Source: Sipunculus nudus
Lineage: Eukaryota > Annelida > Sipuncula > Golfingiida > Sipunculidae
Assembly: GCA_026874595.1 (NCBI GenBank)
Contig: CM049308.1
Location: 40,534,527 to 40,598,526, forward strand
Direction: 5' to 3'
Length of the DNA: 64,000 bases
The notes beneath the pieces were generated by a model that had not been told where the DNA came from, did not search any database, and saw only the letters and a program-made list of their open reading frames with translations. Below are positions 12,741 through 25,078 of the stretch, in pieces. Each line of letters starts with the position of its first letter. Position 1 is the stretch's first letter. Both the position numbers and the translations under genes were made by a program.

Positions 12741-14722
12741 AGGGGTGAACCCACCAAAGCCGACATGCGTCCCGACACGTTTCTCGACACGCTTTACGAC
12801 ACAGATGACGTCCAGTGTGTCGCGACATCTGCCTGTGTCCTGGCAGTGGACCAGCTCACACGACACATTGTGGAAAAGCACACGACACAAGAAGCGTGTC
12901 AGCTTTGCATAGCGTGTCTTGAGACACGATCGAACATGTTCGATTTGTCGTGCGATGAAAACGCGTGTCGGGTTGCGTCGGTTTCTTCTCGACACAACTC
13001 GACACGGATCGTGCAGTGGAACTGGACGTGCGACGCACTTTTTACGGCAAACACTGACACGCAGCACTACGTGGAGTGAGTGGGTCAATGTCAAGGTCAC
13101 TTCCAGCCAATCAATAGACAAGTTTCTGTTGTCTTGCATCGGTCCTGCCTAGGACTAGGTATCGGTCTGCCAATTTAGGTACAATTCGTATTGCGATACA
13201 CTCAATTCGATATCCGATATATATTGACGATACGCTCCATTTTTCTTTGTATATCGTTTCTGCATAAAAGTTCTGAATATATAATGTTTCTTATTTTTTT
13301 AATAAAGAGCATATTCAGAATATTCTCCATTTATACTCGATATTGAATGAATAAAAACACCAAAACAGTTAATAAAAAAACTGATAAAAAGCTTTATTTT
13401 ATGTATCAGGTCCTTTAAAGCAGGTCCTTTAAAACAAAACACAAACCTGAGCAAAACCACAGGGGCTACTCTTCCTCTTTAGGGTGGATATAATCTCATA
13501 CCACGGGATGAGCCAAGTTTGTCGTTTGGCAGAAGGCTTGAAATACGTGATATGTGGAGTATAAAAATTTTCCAGGCCCCGTTGCCTTAACCTCATTTAC
13601 TGGATAGACTACTGAAAATTAAAACAACGATCTTGTTTAAGCCCTTTGCACTCCCCATTTCCCTCCATTATTTTATATTCGGTCTGGAAAATCATACGCT
13701 TTTTCCATGTCTTATAGTATACAGTTGTTGAACATTTACCCCTCCCTCAAGGCATTGATCATTCAAAGAATATTAGTCAAACTGAGCTTTTGCCGGTATA
13801 TAAGCACCTGGGGAAACTGTTGCGCTAACACTTGATTCAAGTAAAGGTAAAATGGTGAAATTATAAACCCATATACATGCCCTACTGTGATCACAAAATA
13901 AAAAAAAATAATAAAATATTCAATTGAATGGTAGCAACATTTAATATATGTCATCGATGTCAGGAACGTCAGTAATCATGGGGCTCGCGGGGGGGGGCGG
14001 CAGCATGTTCCCCTCCTTTTTTTAGGGAAATGGACAAAGTTTCATGTCTCCCCGTCTCTCTTAAGGGGAATAAACGATTTCGAGATCATATTTTCAGTTT
14101 CTTGTTTCTTAATATTTTTATCAATTCTCTTTCAATTGCGCATCTCATAACAAGAAATTTAGGATACCGTGAATGTTCAAACAAAAAATGAAAACTAAGC
14201 AATAATAACTTCTATTCTCAAATTATACATACCGCAGTATGTGTTGGAAAATGATATTGAGAAAGTTTTTATATTCTGGCCGGTGGCTATACTGTCCTCA
14301 TTAACATGAACGGGGCTTTTGCCCGAACTCGGTGGATTGCCCCCTCATGTTTTCTGAAAAACAGGGCTCATGTGAGTATCGCTCAAACGCGCCCCATTGT
14401 CATCGGAGCCTTTGTCTTGTTTAAGTCTTAAAATTAAAATATAAAATATAAATTGGCTATAACTTTATGCTAAACACGTGCAACAGATGATCTAAAAAGG
14501 TCAACTTCCGGCCAACACGCGATAATCTCCGTGTCATGAACCACCATGTGTGTCGCGGGTGTGTCGGTCAATTGGTTTGTTATTTTGCGGCACGACACAC
14601 TTCACGACACGCTAGGCGACGCAAACCGACACAACCAAGTGTCGGTGTGTGTCGCCTGATTTCTGTGTCTGCCTGCGTCGCGCTGTGTCGAAATGCGTGT
14701 CGGCCTTGGTGGGTTCACCCCT
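12741..14722. mobile_element. Non-autonomous Harbinger-like element with CGACAC motif arrays
   Basis: Seen: the left end AGGGGTGAACCCACCAA and right end TTGGTGGGTTCACCCCT form an inverted repeat of about 26 bp. Each is flanked by TAA (12738-12740 and 14723-14725), the 3-bp TWA-type duplication expected of PIF/Harbinger elements. About 300 bp inside the left end and 200 bp inside the right end are filled with the short word CGACAC or its complement GTGTCG. The middle (about 13150-14480) is AT-rich and holds no recognisable transposase. The open frames within the motif arrays exist because the repeated word lacks stop codons; they are not genes. Confidence 0.7.
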
Positions 14723-14725
14723 TAA

Positions 14726-15796
14726 TATATTTTTATTTATTTTATCATATCATCTTTTATTTTCGAGATGGATTCTCCACAGCATTCCTTACCCATCACA
14801 CAATTAAGGAATATGTCGACACGGACACAAATGGATCTTTAAAACTAAATAAAAAAACAATGTGTTTACTTAAAACGTGTTATCATTGCATCTAGTATTT
14901 ATCATATTTACAGGACATTACGAAATTGTGGTTCCTGAAATCACCCACTTTCTTTAAGGTATACTTTTAGAGTTTTACATATTATCAATCAAAATGTTCC
15001 CCTTTAATATGGACATATGACGTATGATTGATTTATCCTAAATGATATGACATCCCAAGTCTCCTTTTCATAAATATGTATATATGTATATATATATTGC
15101 GACGGTTGTCATTTGTGTACTTCAGTTCTGTTCCACATGAGAGGAAATGTGTACCTGAATTAGTGGAAGGACAAGCGCCCTTGGTCAACATAGCACGACT
15201 TGAATGAACTCGTTCGACAAATACTCATAGCTTGCGCCTTGAATAAGAACAGCTGACATTCGCTTGCGTTTATGGAATTTATAAATAGGGGTGCAATACG
15301 AATTCACATTCGGATGGAAAATTGTTACGCGCGGCGCCGGCGTTTTAGTATTCTTCACTATCCCTGACCTTATTTATCGACGAGCTTAATAGAGCCGATG
15401 TTAAGGGATAAAAAAAACTTGTTTGGTCCAGATATGAATTCAATATAAGAGCCAGCCTCAAGAGTTGTGGTATATTTATATAATAATAAGTTAAGCTTAA
15501 GGTGTAGTCTCTCTCGTCTTGATTTGTATTTATGTATGTGTGTATGTCTAATGCAAATTTATTTCACTAGCATCGACCCCGAAACTTTAGCACTATTCGG
15601 TTTAGTGAATATTTCAGTATAATCGTTTGTAGTTATATTTCAAAGAACGTGTATCTTGTCACGTTTTGAGTTGAAGTAAAATTTTCTGTATGTTCTATTT
15701 CCGGTACCGATTTTTAATTTGTATGTATTATGTAAGAGGTTTAGATATGTCTGCCTTCCCCTAGACTAAATTAGCACGCACCCAGTCTATCGTGAC

Positions 15797-15857
<61 letters not shown>

Positions 15858-16353
15858 CTCTAGAAACTTTCATCAACAAACAGTTCCAAACAGAACCCTT
15901 CTGTGGGTCCCTTGAATATAAGATTATCAGGGTTACATAAAGAACCCTCAGAGAGTTTTCCGTGAAGAACCCTGACAAGAGGGTCCTACCTTGAACCCCT
16001 GTGGGTTCCTTACTTGATTCCACTCTGAAGAACCCTTAAGGTTCCACATGTAACCCTTTTTTCGTAGAGTGCATGATTCTCAATATCGATGGACTTCAAT
16101 AGCAGTGCATAGTTTGTTTTTGTAAGCGTTACAGAACCTTAAGAAACCATGATACAGTTCAAACTGTCCGACTTAATAAAGTACCCTAAAGTAGTCTAGT
16201 TTGTTAGGGAAAAAGCAACATGTAATATGTCGTCTGAAGAATAAGAAACTGAGTGTATCAATGCTTACGTTCAAAATTCCTCAGTGCATGTTTTCTCTGA
16301 ACAATTATTTTTATAATGTACTTTTATTAAAATGATTTAATCTCCCCTTGTAG
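14726..16353. other. Non-coding region upstream of MFS copy 1, with a TA microsatellite
   Basis: A (TA)n run occupies about 15799-15853. From about 15860 to 16070 the words AGAACCCT and GGGTTC recur in both orientations, which suggests a short foldback repeat. I searched this stretch for a first exon of the MFS gene encoding the first membrane helix, comparable to the one at 55337-55405 of copy 2, and did not find one. Confidence 0.5.
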
Positions 16354-19300
16354 ATGTGCGCCGCTTTCAGTGTTATATTTCCGTTCCCCTTTGCGCCCGA
16401 CATGGTGCTGGTAAGTATTTCTTAAGCAGGATCTAAGTAGAAAATGTTGCTTGAATGAAAAAATTAACTACAACCCAAAACAAGCATTCTGATGATAGAT
16501 CATAAAATAGGTAGAACTCCATAAGTTTGCCTATACGTCATCAGCAGTATTCTTATTCCCTTAAAGAAACCTGCAGAACTCCCTTCTTGAAATGGGACGA
16601 TCGAATACTGAGCATCTATCGGCAGTATGACTTTTTGGGAGTGATCTTATTTTAGAGTCATAGGAAATCTCGGAGGACATATGCTTATGTGTTTTGGATT
16701 TATTTATCGCATTTTATGTAATGGCACCCTTATAATTTTCAATTCCAGAGCTTCGGTTACCGTGAGGAAATCAAAGGTTTTTATGTGGGCCTCATTTTAT
16801 CAAGCCTGTTTCTGGGCAGATGCATTGGATGGTAAGCTTTGTAAACGCTCTTTTACTGAATACATATCTAGTCTCTGTTAAAATATAAGGAATATTATAT
16901 GAAAGTAAATGTTCTCTTATTCAGATTAACTGAAAAGAATCGTCATATAAAAAAGTTAGGGTTTCTTAATTAAAACTAAATGAAAACAATCGACGCATTA
17001 CTGACACTGATCTTCTTGTAAGTAATGAAATGAAAAGGAACTTTACTTGAAAAACAGCCCTTCTTAACCTTATTAAAATGAATTAGTTATTTCAAATGCT
17101 TTAATAAACAAAAATTTCCTACTTCAGATTCGTGTGATCGTTAATGTAAAACTAAAAAAGGTACTTTCAAATTTATGTGAATATTTCGTATAAATCAAGA
17201 TTTCACATTAACAGCTACCCGAGCGGCCTGCTGTCTGACTGGGCCGGAAGAAGACCTATCCTGTGGCTTTCTCCAGCTATAGCCGGAAGTTTGGATTTAG
17301 CATTCGGTTTCTCAAAGTCACTTCCTGTTGCTGTATTAACACGCCTGTTCAGTGGGATATTCAACAATAAGATGAATAATTTGTTTATTGTCAGTTATAT
17401 TTGACATTAAACGAAATGTGGAGCACGATATAAAAAAAATTTCGTTAGCTCAATCGCAAGTAATCGCTGCCATGGTAACATTAAACATATTATTGATAGA
17501 CATGGAAGAGTGTATGCTATACATAGATATTTTAGAATGTACCTATAATATCATGAAAAGGCATTTTTTTCCAACATGTGACAGATAGCATCTTTTAGAA
17601 TATAAATTTATTTATATATTTTTTTAAATTCTTCTTTACAGGCATCCAAGCTGTGCATTACTCGTTGGTATATGATGTATGCGACAACAGCCATCAAGGA
17701 CTTGGTACTATTCTCGTTGCAGTAGGGTGGGGCATTGGAGTTTTCTCTGGACCTTTACTGGCAGGTATATATTAACTTAAATCCACGAAATCCGATGTTT
17801 TAAAATAAAAACCTTTCTTCTATGTATCATTATAAACCACAGTCATTAAAACCTCTGGTTGTGTTATACTTCTGAAATAAAGTGGATATCAATTCATGAA
17901 ATCTTTTATGTTTATTACCAGGTTATCTGGCCGAACCTGCAGATAAATATCCACACATCTTTCTGAAAAAGGATTTTTTGGTATTCATCCATTTTTATTG
18001 CCTTCCCTCGTGGTTGCAACATTTCTTTGGTCAGTTAGTCTTTTAAATCTTATCTTTTTGGATGAAACAAAGCCATTTAGGTAAGTGTGACTCTTTATCA
18101 CTGAACTATCTCCAATGAATCATTATAAATAAACATAAGGAAATTGTATAATAGTCAATGTGCATATATGAAAATTTTGTTGTATCTTTCTTGGTGTAAA
18201 ATCTGGCAAATGCGCACACACTGAAATTATAGCAATTTGCCTGGCGAATTAATTGATGACAGTGGTCAAATATCACGATGTCATATGCGATCATTCTTTG
18301 CATGACAGGGACACTTTCCCCTATAAGATAATTATTCTAAGATGGTTTTCAGTCAGTTCTGAATTTTGGAAAAATAAATAAAATAAAATGAATGCAGTAA
18401 TATTTATTTATTTGTTGCCAGTCATAACTTTTAGATCACCTCTTTTAACCATACCATGAAAGGCACTCCAAGTTCAGAGTATATATAACAAATATTCTTA
18501 CATTAAACTTTAGACAAGAACGAAAATTTAATAATGACTCAACTGTGCAGAGAATACGTTATCAGATAAGAAAGCGCTGTAAACTCAGAGGTGACAAATT
18601 AAAACATCAGCAAGCGGACTCGGAGACCGTCTTAATTCCCAAAGGTAAAGTGATTCAATTATCCGCGATGATTTAAAGCAAAGAAAACCAATTGATACGA
18701 TTAAAGCTTTAATTTTAACTTTATTTTGGATATTTTGGTAAGGTTAAATGATAATGCGCATTACTATTTATGTACTCGATTCTTGTTATTAATTGTACAC
18801 TTATTATGATCTTTATTACAGTGTATATAATCATTCTGTATATCCGATGTCTTGTACTCCACAGAGAAAGATCAGACCTTTTCTTTATGTAATTTCACAT
18901 TGTGCCGCCTGTCAAGGTAAATACCATTTTATTTTTCTCTGTATTAATGAAAATACTTATATTGTGAAAGTTAACATTTATAGAAATTTTTCAAAGGATC
19001 CTTACAAAAAGTATCTTTACATAAAGCATTTATTTTTATCATCAGGGGTAGGTTGTGTATTGCAGGAAGAAAGAGGTTCAGTTGACAACAGCTGCAGAAT
19101 CAATTCAAGGTTTTAGTTGCGTTGGGCTTGAAGATGCTGTCACGATATGGAGCTCCACTGTGACGAGACTCGGTGAGACAAACTTTAATTATAATAAGGT
19201 TAGCCCTTAAACCATTCCGATGTCAATTACAGATAAATTCGCTTGATAACTGATAATTTTGATAATTTAATAAGTTATAAAACATAAACATATGAAAACA

Positions 19301-20554
19301 TGAAATGGTATTAAGAATCATATCGAACGCGTGAGCAACTCCTGAATTGGGTTAAGTCAATATGAATCATTATAAATATCAATTAATTAAACAAATTTAA
19401 GGTGCGGGCTACAGTTCAGTTTATTTCCGAATTTCCATTGACTCTTTTAGGCCTTTTGGAATTCATACCCTTGCGCTAGTACATGAGCGATACCCAAAAG
19501 TTAATTTGTTTCTAAGAGCCCAACTGGTTCTTAATCCATCGCCTTGGAGGAAATACATATCCTCGGGAAATAACTGTAGGGTAATGCATTCCGTTTGCTC
19601 TGTGATACAAATCAGCACAACAAGTACAGAAGTAATAACAACATGCTGCGAATCATCAGAGTATATATATGTAAGGCTATCTATCCCTTGACGCGATGTG
19701 ATTGAGCCGACTGTTTGAGAGATATTTCCTCAAGGGAGTTCCTTTGTAAATCTCTTAACCTTCCAAAAAGTAGGTCCCTATGCCCTATATTTTTTATGTG
19801 GATAACGCGCTGTTTTGTATATTTAGCACTTAAACAATCAGACTTATGATAGTGTTCTGGGCTGCAAGACAGAAGGTTTGCATTCAACCCTAAAACTAAA
19901 CATTGCGCATCATCTGCACATATAAAAATGTTACCATGCAAAAAAAATGAAGAAAATCAGAATTGTTGCAGACACGACTGAACAGTTTTTACAGTTTTCA
20001 CAGTTTTCACCAGTTGTTGTATGATATTCATATTTTAGATAAATATCTCAAGCGTCAAGCCTCAGCTTTGACAAACTGATGGTGCTAGCTACATTTCTTT
20101 TATTTTTACGCATTTCTTTATTGGTTTTTTTTTGTACTCAACTACTGCTGGCCAATTGTTAACAAGGCTTTATTCGTAACTGTAGCATCAGAGTTGTAGA
20201 AACTTTTTTTTACAAAATATACTGGTAGGTTCAACATACATCTAATTGCATACCAAATATAAGGTCGCTGGGACCTATAATGTGTTTATGTTAAGCATTC
20301 TTAAATATTAACATTACAGACTGCTCAATTCATCTGAGCGTCATGACCCATTGATCACAGAGAGGGCAACTGCTCAAAGCAGAGTCCATTTGATATATAA
20401 GAATGTTGCAAGTTAAATAATATTCTTCTCCGTTCAATTTTCATGATATCTGACAAATTCTCTTCATGACAAATGAGATTTGAGATGTTGAATTGTATGT
20501 TTTAAGCTCAGCTTACTCTTGTTAACCTGAGCTATAGCGATCACCCTTAGTCCG

Positions 20555-22180
20555 TCTACCATCCGTTTATTAACAGGGAACAAATCGTAACCGTTAGACC
20601 TTCTTACTGTACATCCAGTAAGGAACTAGGCAAATCCTCTTGGAAACCTAAAATTAGGTAATGGTTTTGATTTTTAGCACCCAGATAGTCAGACGTAGCA
20701 CAAATGGTAACCATTGAACTAAAATCTGCTTACATAAAGTTTAGGGAGATCCTGCGCAAATGTCCTTTAAAACATAAAATTAGGTCAACGTGACCTATAT
20801 TCTTTGACCTATAGGGGAAAAATGTCATATGGGCAGCCTGAATATCAGATGCGCACAAATCGTATTTGTTAGGCCTAGAATTTTCTGTACCCAGGGATGT
20901 TCTGTGAAAATCATTTTGCAAACCTTAAAGTAGGTCATGGTCACCAATATTCTGCGAATTTCTGGCCGAAAACATGAATTTGAGCAACCAGACAGACCGA
21001 CGTAGCACAAAATGTATTCTATAGGCTAAGAAACTTCTAACTTAACATTTTTAGGAGGTCCTGGGCAAATGTCGTTGGAAACATGAAATTAGGTCACCGT
21101 GACCTAATAATCTGCGACCTATAGGAAAATGTCATATAAGCATCCTGAATGTCAGATGGGCACAAATTGTAACTGTTCATCCTAGAATATTCTAAAGCAA
21201 CATCCAGGGAGGTTCTGGGGAAATCGTTTTGGAACCTTTTAGGTTATGGTGACCTATATTCTTTGAGCTACGGACCAAAAAAATGATTTTGCGCACCTGG
21301 ACAAACAGGGTATAAATTATAAAAATTTTCCTTGGAATCTTCTATCATATCATACTTGGAAGTCTTCGGCAAGTCTCCTTGGAGACCTAGCTTAGGCCAT
21401 CGTTACCTATGCTCCAGGAGCTACTGGCAAACAACATGATTCTGAGCACTAAGACAGTCAAACAGGGAACACAACCTACCTGTTGAATTTGTATCTTCTA
21501 TTGTAAAATCCAGGGAGGTCCAAGGTAAGTATCCTTCGAATCTTAAAATAAGGTCACATAATTTGACAGATATTCTTTGAGATATAGGGTGAAAATATGA
21601 TTTTAGTTCGGCAAATGTAAGAGGATAACAATTCATAATGGTTGAATCTAGAACCTACCAACTTTAAATTCAAGGAGGCAAATCCTTCAACACATGGGTT
21701 TAGCTCATGATGCCCTATATTCTGTGAGATACGAGTTGAAAACCTAATGTTGAATGTTGAACTAAGTCAGAGGTGGCCATAATCTTAAATGCTGGACCCA
21801 GAAATGTGATTTCAATGTCTCTTTGGACAACCTGAATAGGCCACTGTGTTTATATTCGGTGAGCTATGTGACAAAGCATAATTTTGCATCCTATTAGTCA
21901 GATTGGCAGAAACGGTACAGGATGGACCTAGAAATTTCTAATTTAATTAAGATCGAGGAAGGGCCCTGTAAAATCTTCTAAGAAACCCTACATAAATTCA
22001 CTGTGACCCATTTTCTGTGAGCATTTTACATAAGATTAGTTAGATGAACCCAAATCGTAGCAGTTGGACATATAACTTTGCATGTTTGGAGTTCTTGAAC
22101 AAATATTTTGGAAAACTAAAATAAGTTCGCTGTATCATATTTTCCTGGCCCCTGCACAAAACACCTGATTTTGAGCACTC
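20555..22180. repeat. Degenerate tandem array, period about 155 bp, in an intron of MFS copy 1
   Basis: About ten diverged monomers are recognisable by recurring words: GCACAAATxGTAACxxTT, GGxAAATCxTxTTGGAAAC, AAATTAGGTCAxxGTGACC and TATATTCTTTGAxCTA. They recur near 20575, 20705, 20855, 21005, 21165, 21310, 21465 and onward, fading out near 22170. Monomers are only partly alike, so the array is old. It lies entirely inside the 19173-22414 intron. No coding content is visible. Confidence 0.7.
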
Positions 22181-22864
22181 CGGAATTCATTCTATCCATT
22201 CTTCAACCTGTCTTAACAACTATTTTTTATCAGATCATAACAGTTATAATTAAAAACCGTATGCATCGCTTGTATGTCAAGCCAAGCTGAGCGTCATGGC
22301 CCATCGACCTGTTAATATATATTTCGAATATTCAATTTATTTAAAGAATGTTACCTCAATGAAAACTGAGCTAAAATGTTGAAACCACCATCTTGGTTTG
22401 ACCTTCTGCTTCAGGTGGCTTGTCTTTTACGACTGACCAGATCGGGACCGTGATAGGGCTGGCGGCACTTCCGATGTTTGCTTTGACTCCAGTACTCTTC
22501 CCGGCTTTAGAGAAAAGACTGGGAGCTAAGAAGGTTCTGTTGCTGCCTTTGAAATATTTAACCATGCTACATCCAGTGCAGTATAAAGAATGTTTCTGTT
22601 TATTATGACGTGTATGTTATAGCAAATTTCTTATATAAATACTTAAATATACATTATAAATACTTAACTTTTTTTAATTTTTTATTTGTAAATTGTCTAT
22701 TTAAAATTCAGGTCGCCGAGTATGCATTGATGATGCATATTTTTCTGATTCCACTACTGCCAACATTAAGATGCCTGCATTCAAGGTAATTAACATCCCA
22801 GATAATTAAAATCCACACCGTAACAGATTTCGTTAAGCCTTGTGTCATGGAAACTGTTGTATTG

Positions 22865-23825
22865 CGGGTCAGGTTTTATTTATAACCAAAAACATAGAAT
22901 GAAATAACAACATAGAATAACAACATAGAATAACAGCATAAAGTTAAAGCCATTGAAGAACGATCCTAGGTTAACAAGCGTAGATTAACAACCAAAGAAT
23001 AAAAATCAAAGAATGACAACCATAGATTAACAGCCAAAGATAAACAAGCATAGAATGACAGCAATAGCTTAACAAGCATAGAACAACAGCCATAAAAAAC
23101 GATCATAGAATAAGTCATAGATTAGCAAGCATAATATAACAGCCATAGAAGAACGACCCTAGAATAACAGCCATAGATAACCAAGCATAGAATAACAGCC
23201 ATAGAAGAACGACCCTAGAATAACAGCCATAGATAACCAAGCATAGAATAACAGCCATAGAAGAACGACCCTAGAATAACAGCCATAGATAACCAAGCAT
23301 AGAATAACAGCCATAGAAGAACGACCCTAGAATAACAGCCATAGATAACCAAGCATAGAATAACAGCCATAGAAGAACGACCCTAGAATAACAGCCATAG
23401 ATAACCAAGCATAGAATAACAGCCATAGAAGAACGACCCTAGAATAACAGCCATAGATAACCAAGCATAGAATAACAGCCATAGAAGGACGAGTATAGAA
23501 TTACAGCCATAGATTAGCAAGAATAAAAAAACAGCCATAGAAGAACGACCCAAAAATAACAGCCATAGATTAACAAGCATAAAATAACAGCCATAGAAGA
23601 ACCACCATAGAATAACAGCCATAGATAAGCAAGCATAAAATAACAGCCAAAAAAGGAACGGCCATAGAATAACAGCCATAGATTAGCAAGCACAGAATAT
23701 CAACAATAGAACAACAAGCACTGAAGTACAACCATAAAATAATACCACTAGAAGAAAGACCATAGAACAAGATTGAACAGGAACCATAAAATAGCACCCA
23801 AAGAAGAACGACAATAGAATAACAA
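22865..23825. repeat. 56-bp minisatellite built from a shorter ATAACAGCCATAG word
   Basis: The core (about 23150-23490) consists of about six nearly identical 56-bp units. Each contains ATAACAGCCATAGA twice, separated by ACGACCCTAG or AACCAAGCAT spacers. On both sides the array decays into irregular copies of the same word. It lies in the 22786-23955 intron of MFS copy 1. Long open frames on its - strand (23383-23797), with a repeating Tyr/Leu/Ser-rich peptide, are by-products of the stop-free repeat. Confidence 0.9.
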
Positions 23826-24723
23826 ATGGCAGTTTACATTCGCGTAACTACCACCTGCAAACGCGTTTGAAGAACTTTTGTTGTACTTAACCAGTATTTA
23901 CATTTTTAATGATATATTGTATTTTTAAATGAATGCTTATTGTATTAACATAAAGTAAGGCAGCACAGATCACGATCCTCTCCATACTTATGGGCTTTGA
24001 GGTGATGCTATCCATAATGACCTCTTCAGCAATTATTTTACTTGGAATCAATTCTGCTAGTCCAGAGGATTCAGGAGCGGTAAATGGAATAAGAGCTACA
24101 ACGTCAGCGCTGTTTAATTGAGTGCACGAATAATACTAACATTAATATTAGTTTGTTCCTTTTCAAATTATGGAAAATTTGCAATTGTAAATCTGGCGAT
24201 TACGGATTGTAAGCATTTTCGTAACCCTTTATCGCAGGAATTGCGTTTGTAACGGTGTTAATTTTTTATGCAAAAAGAAATTTATGTTCAGTTAGTGATT
24301 TGGAATGACATTTATTAATATGATATTGTGGTGATATAAAATATATTCGAAAGCATCGCCAGTTAATGCAAAGTAAATCCCAAACACTCAGACGCATTAA
24401 CTACGCAAGTTTAAAATCTAGTATATTATAATGTTCTACCCGTGTCCTTTAAATACCTATAAATACTATATTTGGCTATATTGCAGAGGGGTTGCGACAA
24501 CAATTGGCGGTGCCATTTTTGCCTGGTCAATCAACAGCGGCGCCAAAATCGGATTTCCTTTTGATGTCAACCTGGTGTTTATTATGTACAGCTTTTTCTT
24601 TCTACTATCTATCATTACAGTCACCCTTATACCAGAGGAGTTAAATAAGCGAAGAGTATCGTAACCACATCGCGTATGCAGTTTCTAACAACAGCATTTA
24701 TAGTTTTAGTTTACGAATACATA

Positions 24724-24746
24724 AATAAATGCAATCATGTAATAAA
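24724..24746 (+). terminator. Likely polyadenylation signals of MFS copy 1
   Basis: Two AATAAA hexamers lie at 24724-24729 and 24741-24746, 60-80 bases after the stop codon. This is a normal distance for a short 3' untranslated region. Confidence 0.55.
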
Positions 24747-25024
24747 CCATTTTGTAATAGATTTTATGTTTGTTTAATCATTTTATAATAACCATACTGG
24801 AGTGCGTGAATGAAATTTTATTTTTGTGAGTCCGGTTACAATTCTGGATGTCATTCCTCATTGAGCTTAATTAATCCAAAGATTAAATTTAAGAGCCAAT
24901 GGTTTATTTTGGCCCAAAGCTTTTTTACTATGTTTCTGAGTCGAAAAAAAATTATGAAAATGATGAATATTATGTCGCTGAACATTACGTAAACATAAAA
25001 CCGGTCACTTGAATTAGTCACGCG

Positions 25025-25078
<54 letters not shown>

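Larger units (their letters stand above)
16354..24664 (+). pseudogene. ZIFL-type MFS transporter, copy 1, decaying
   Basis: Exons read by comparison with copy 2: 16354-16410, 16749-16831, 17215-17366, 17642-17764, 17932-18080, 18514-18644, 19098-19172 (acceptor weak), 22415-22533, 22712-22785, 23956 to about 24102 or 24117, and 24487-24664 with the stop at 24662. Conserved features are the loop motif SDWAGRRP between helices 2 and 3, GYLAEPADKYPHIF at the start of exon 5, and SFTTDQIGTVIG after the central loop. Family knowledge: ZIFL-like carriers are proton-coupled exporters of metal-linked or organic ions in plants and fungi; the animal substrate is unknown. Lesions: a one-base deletion in a T run at about 17960-17962 shifts exon 5. 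The donor after 17366 reads AT instead of GT. The expected donor after 24117 reads TT. The first exon is not found. It is probably a pseudogene, though assembly error could explain the indel. Confidence 0.7.

Noticed and set aside
12726-13152. Four overlapping Arg/Cys/Thr-rich open frames on both strands
   Set aside because: All fall in the CGACAC motif array of the inverted-repeat element; the repeated word contains no stop codon in most frames.
14536-14895. Open frame of 119 codons on the + strand
   Set aside because: Its first half lies in the right CGACAC array and its second half crosses out of the transposon end into AT-rich flank, so it cannot be one gene.
15787-16023. Open frame ending in a Tyr-Ile repeat
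   Set aside because: The repeat part is a translated (TA)n microsatellite; the rest overlaps short AGAACCCT repeats.
23383-23797. Open frames on the - strand with a repeating Tyr/Leu/Ser-rich peptide, resembling a membrane protein
   Set aside because: They arise from the 56-bp minisatellite, whose - strand lacks stops in two frames; there is no start context, splice site or non-repetitive sequence.
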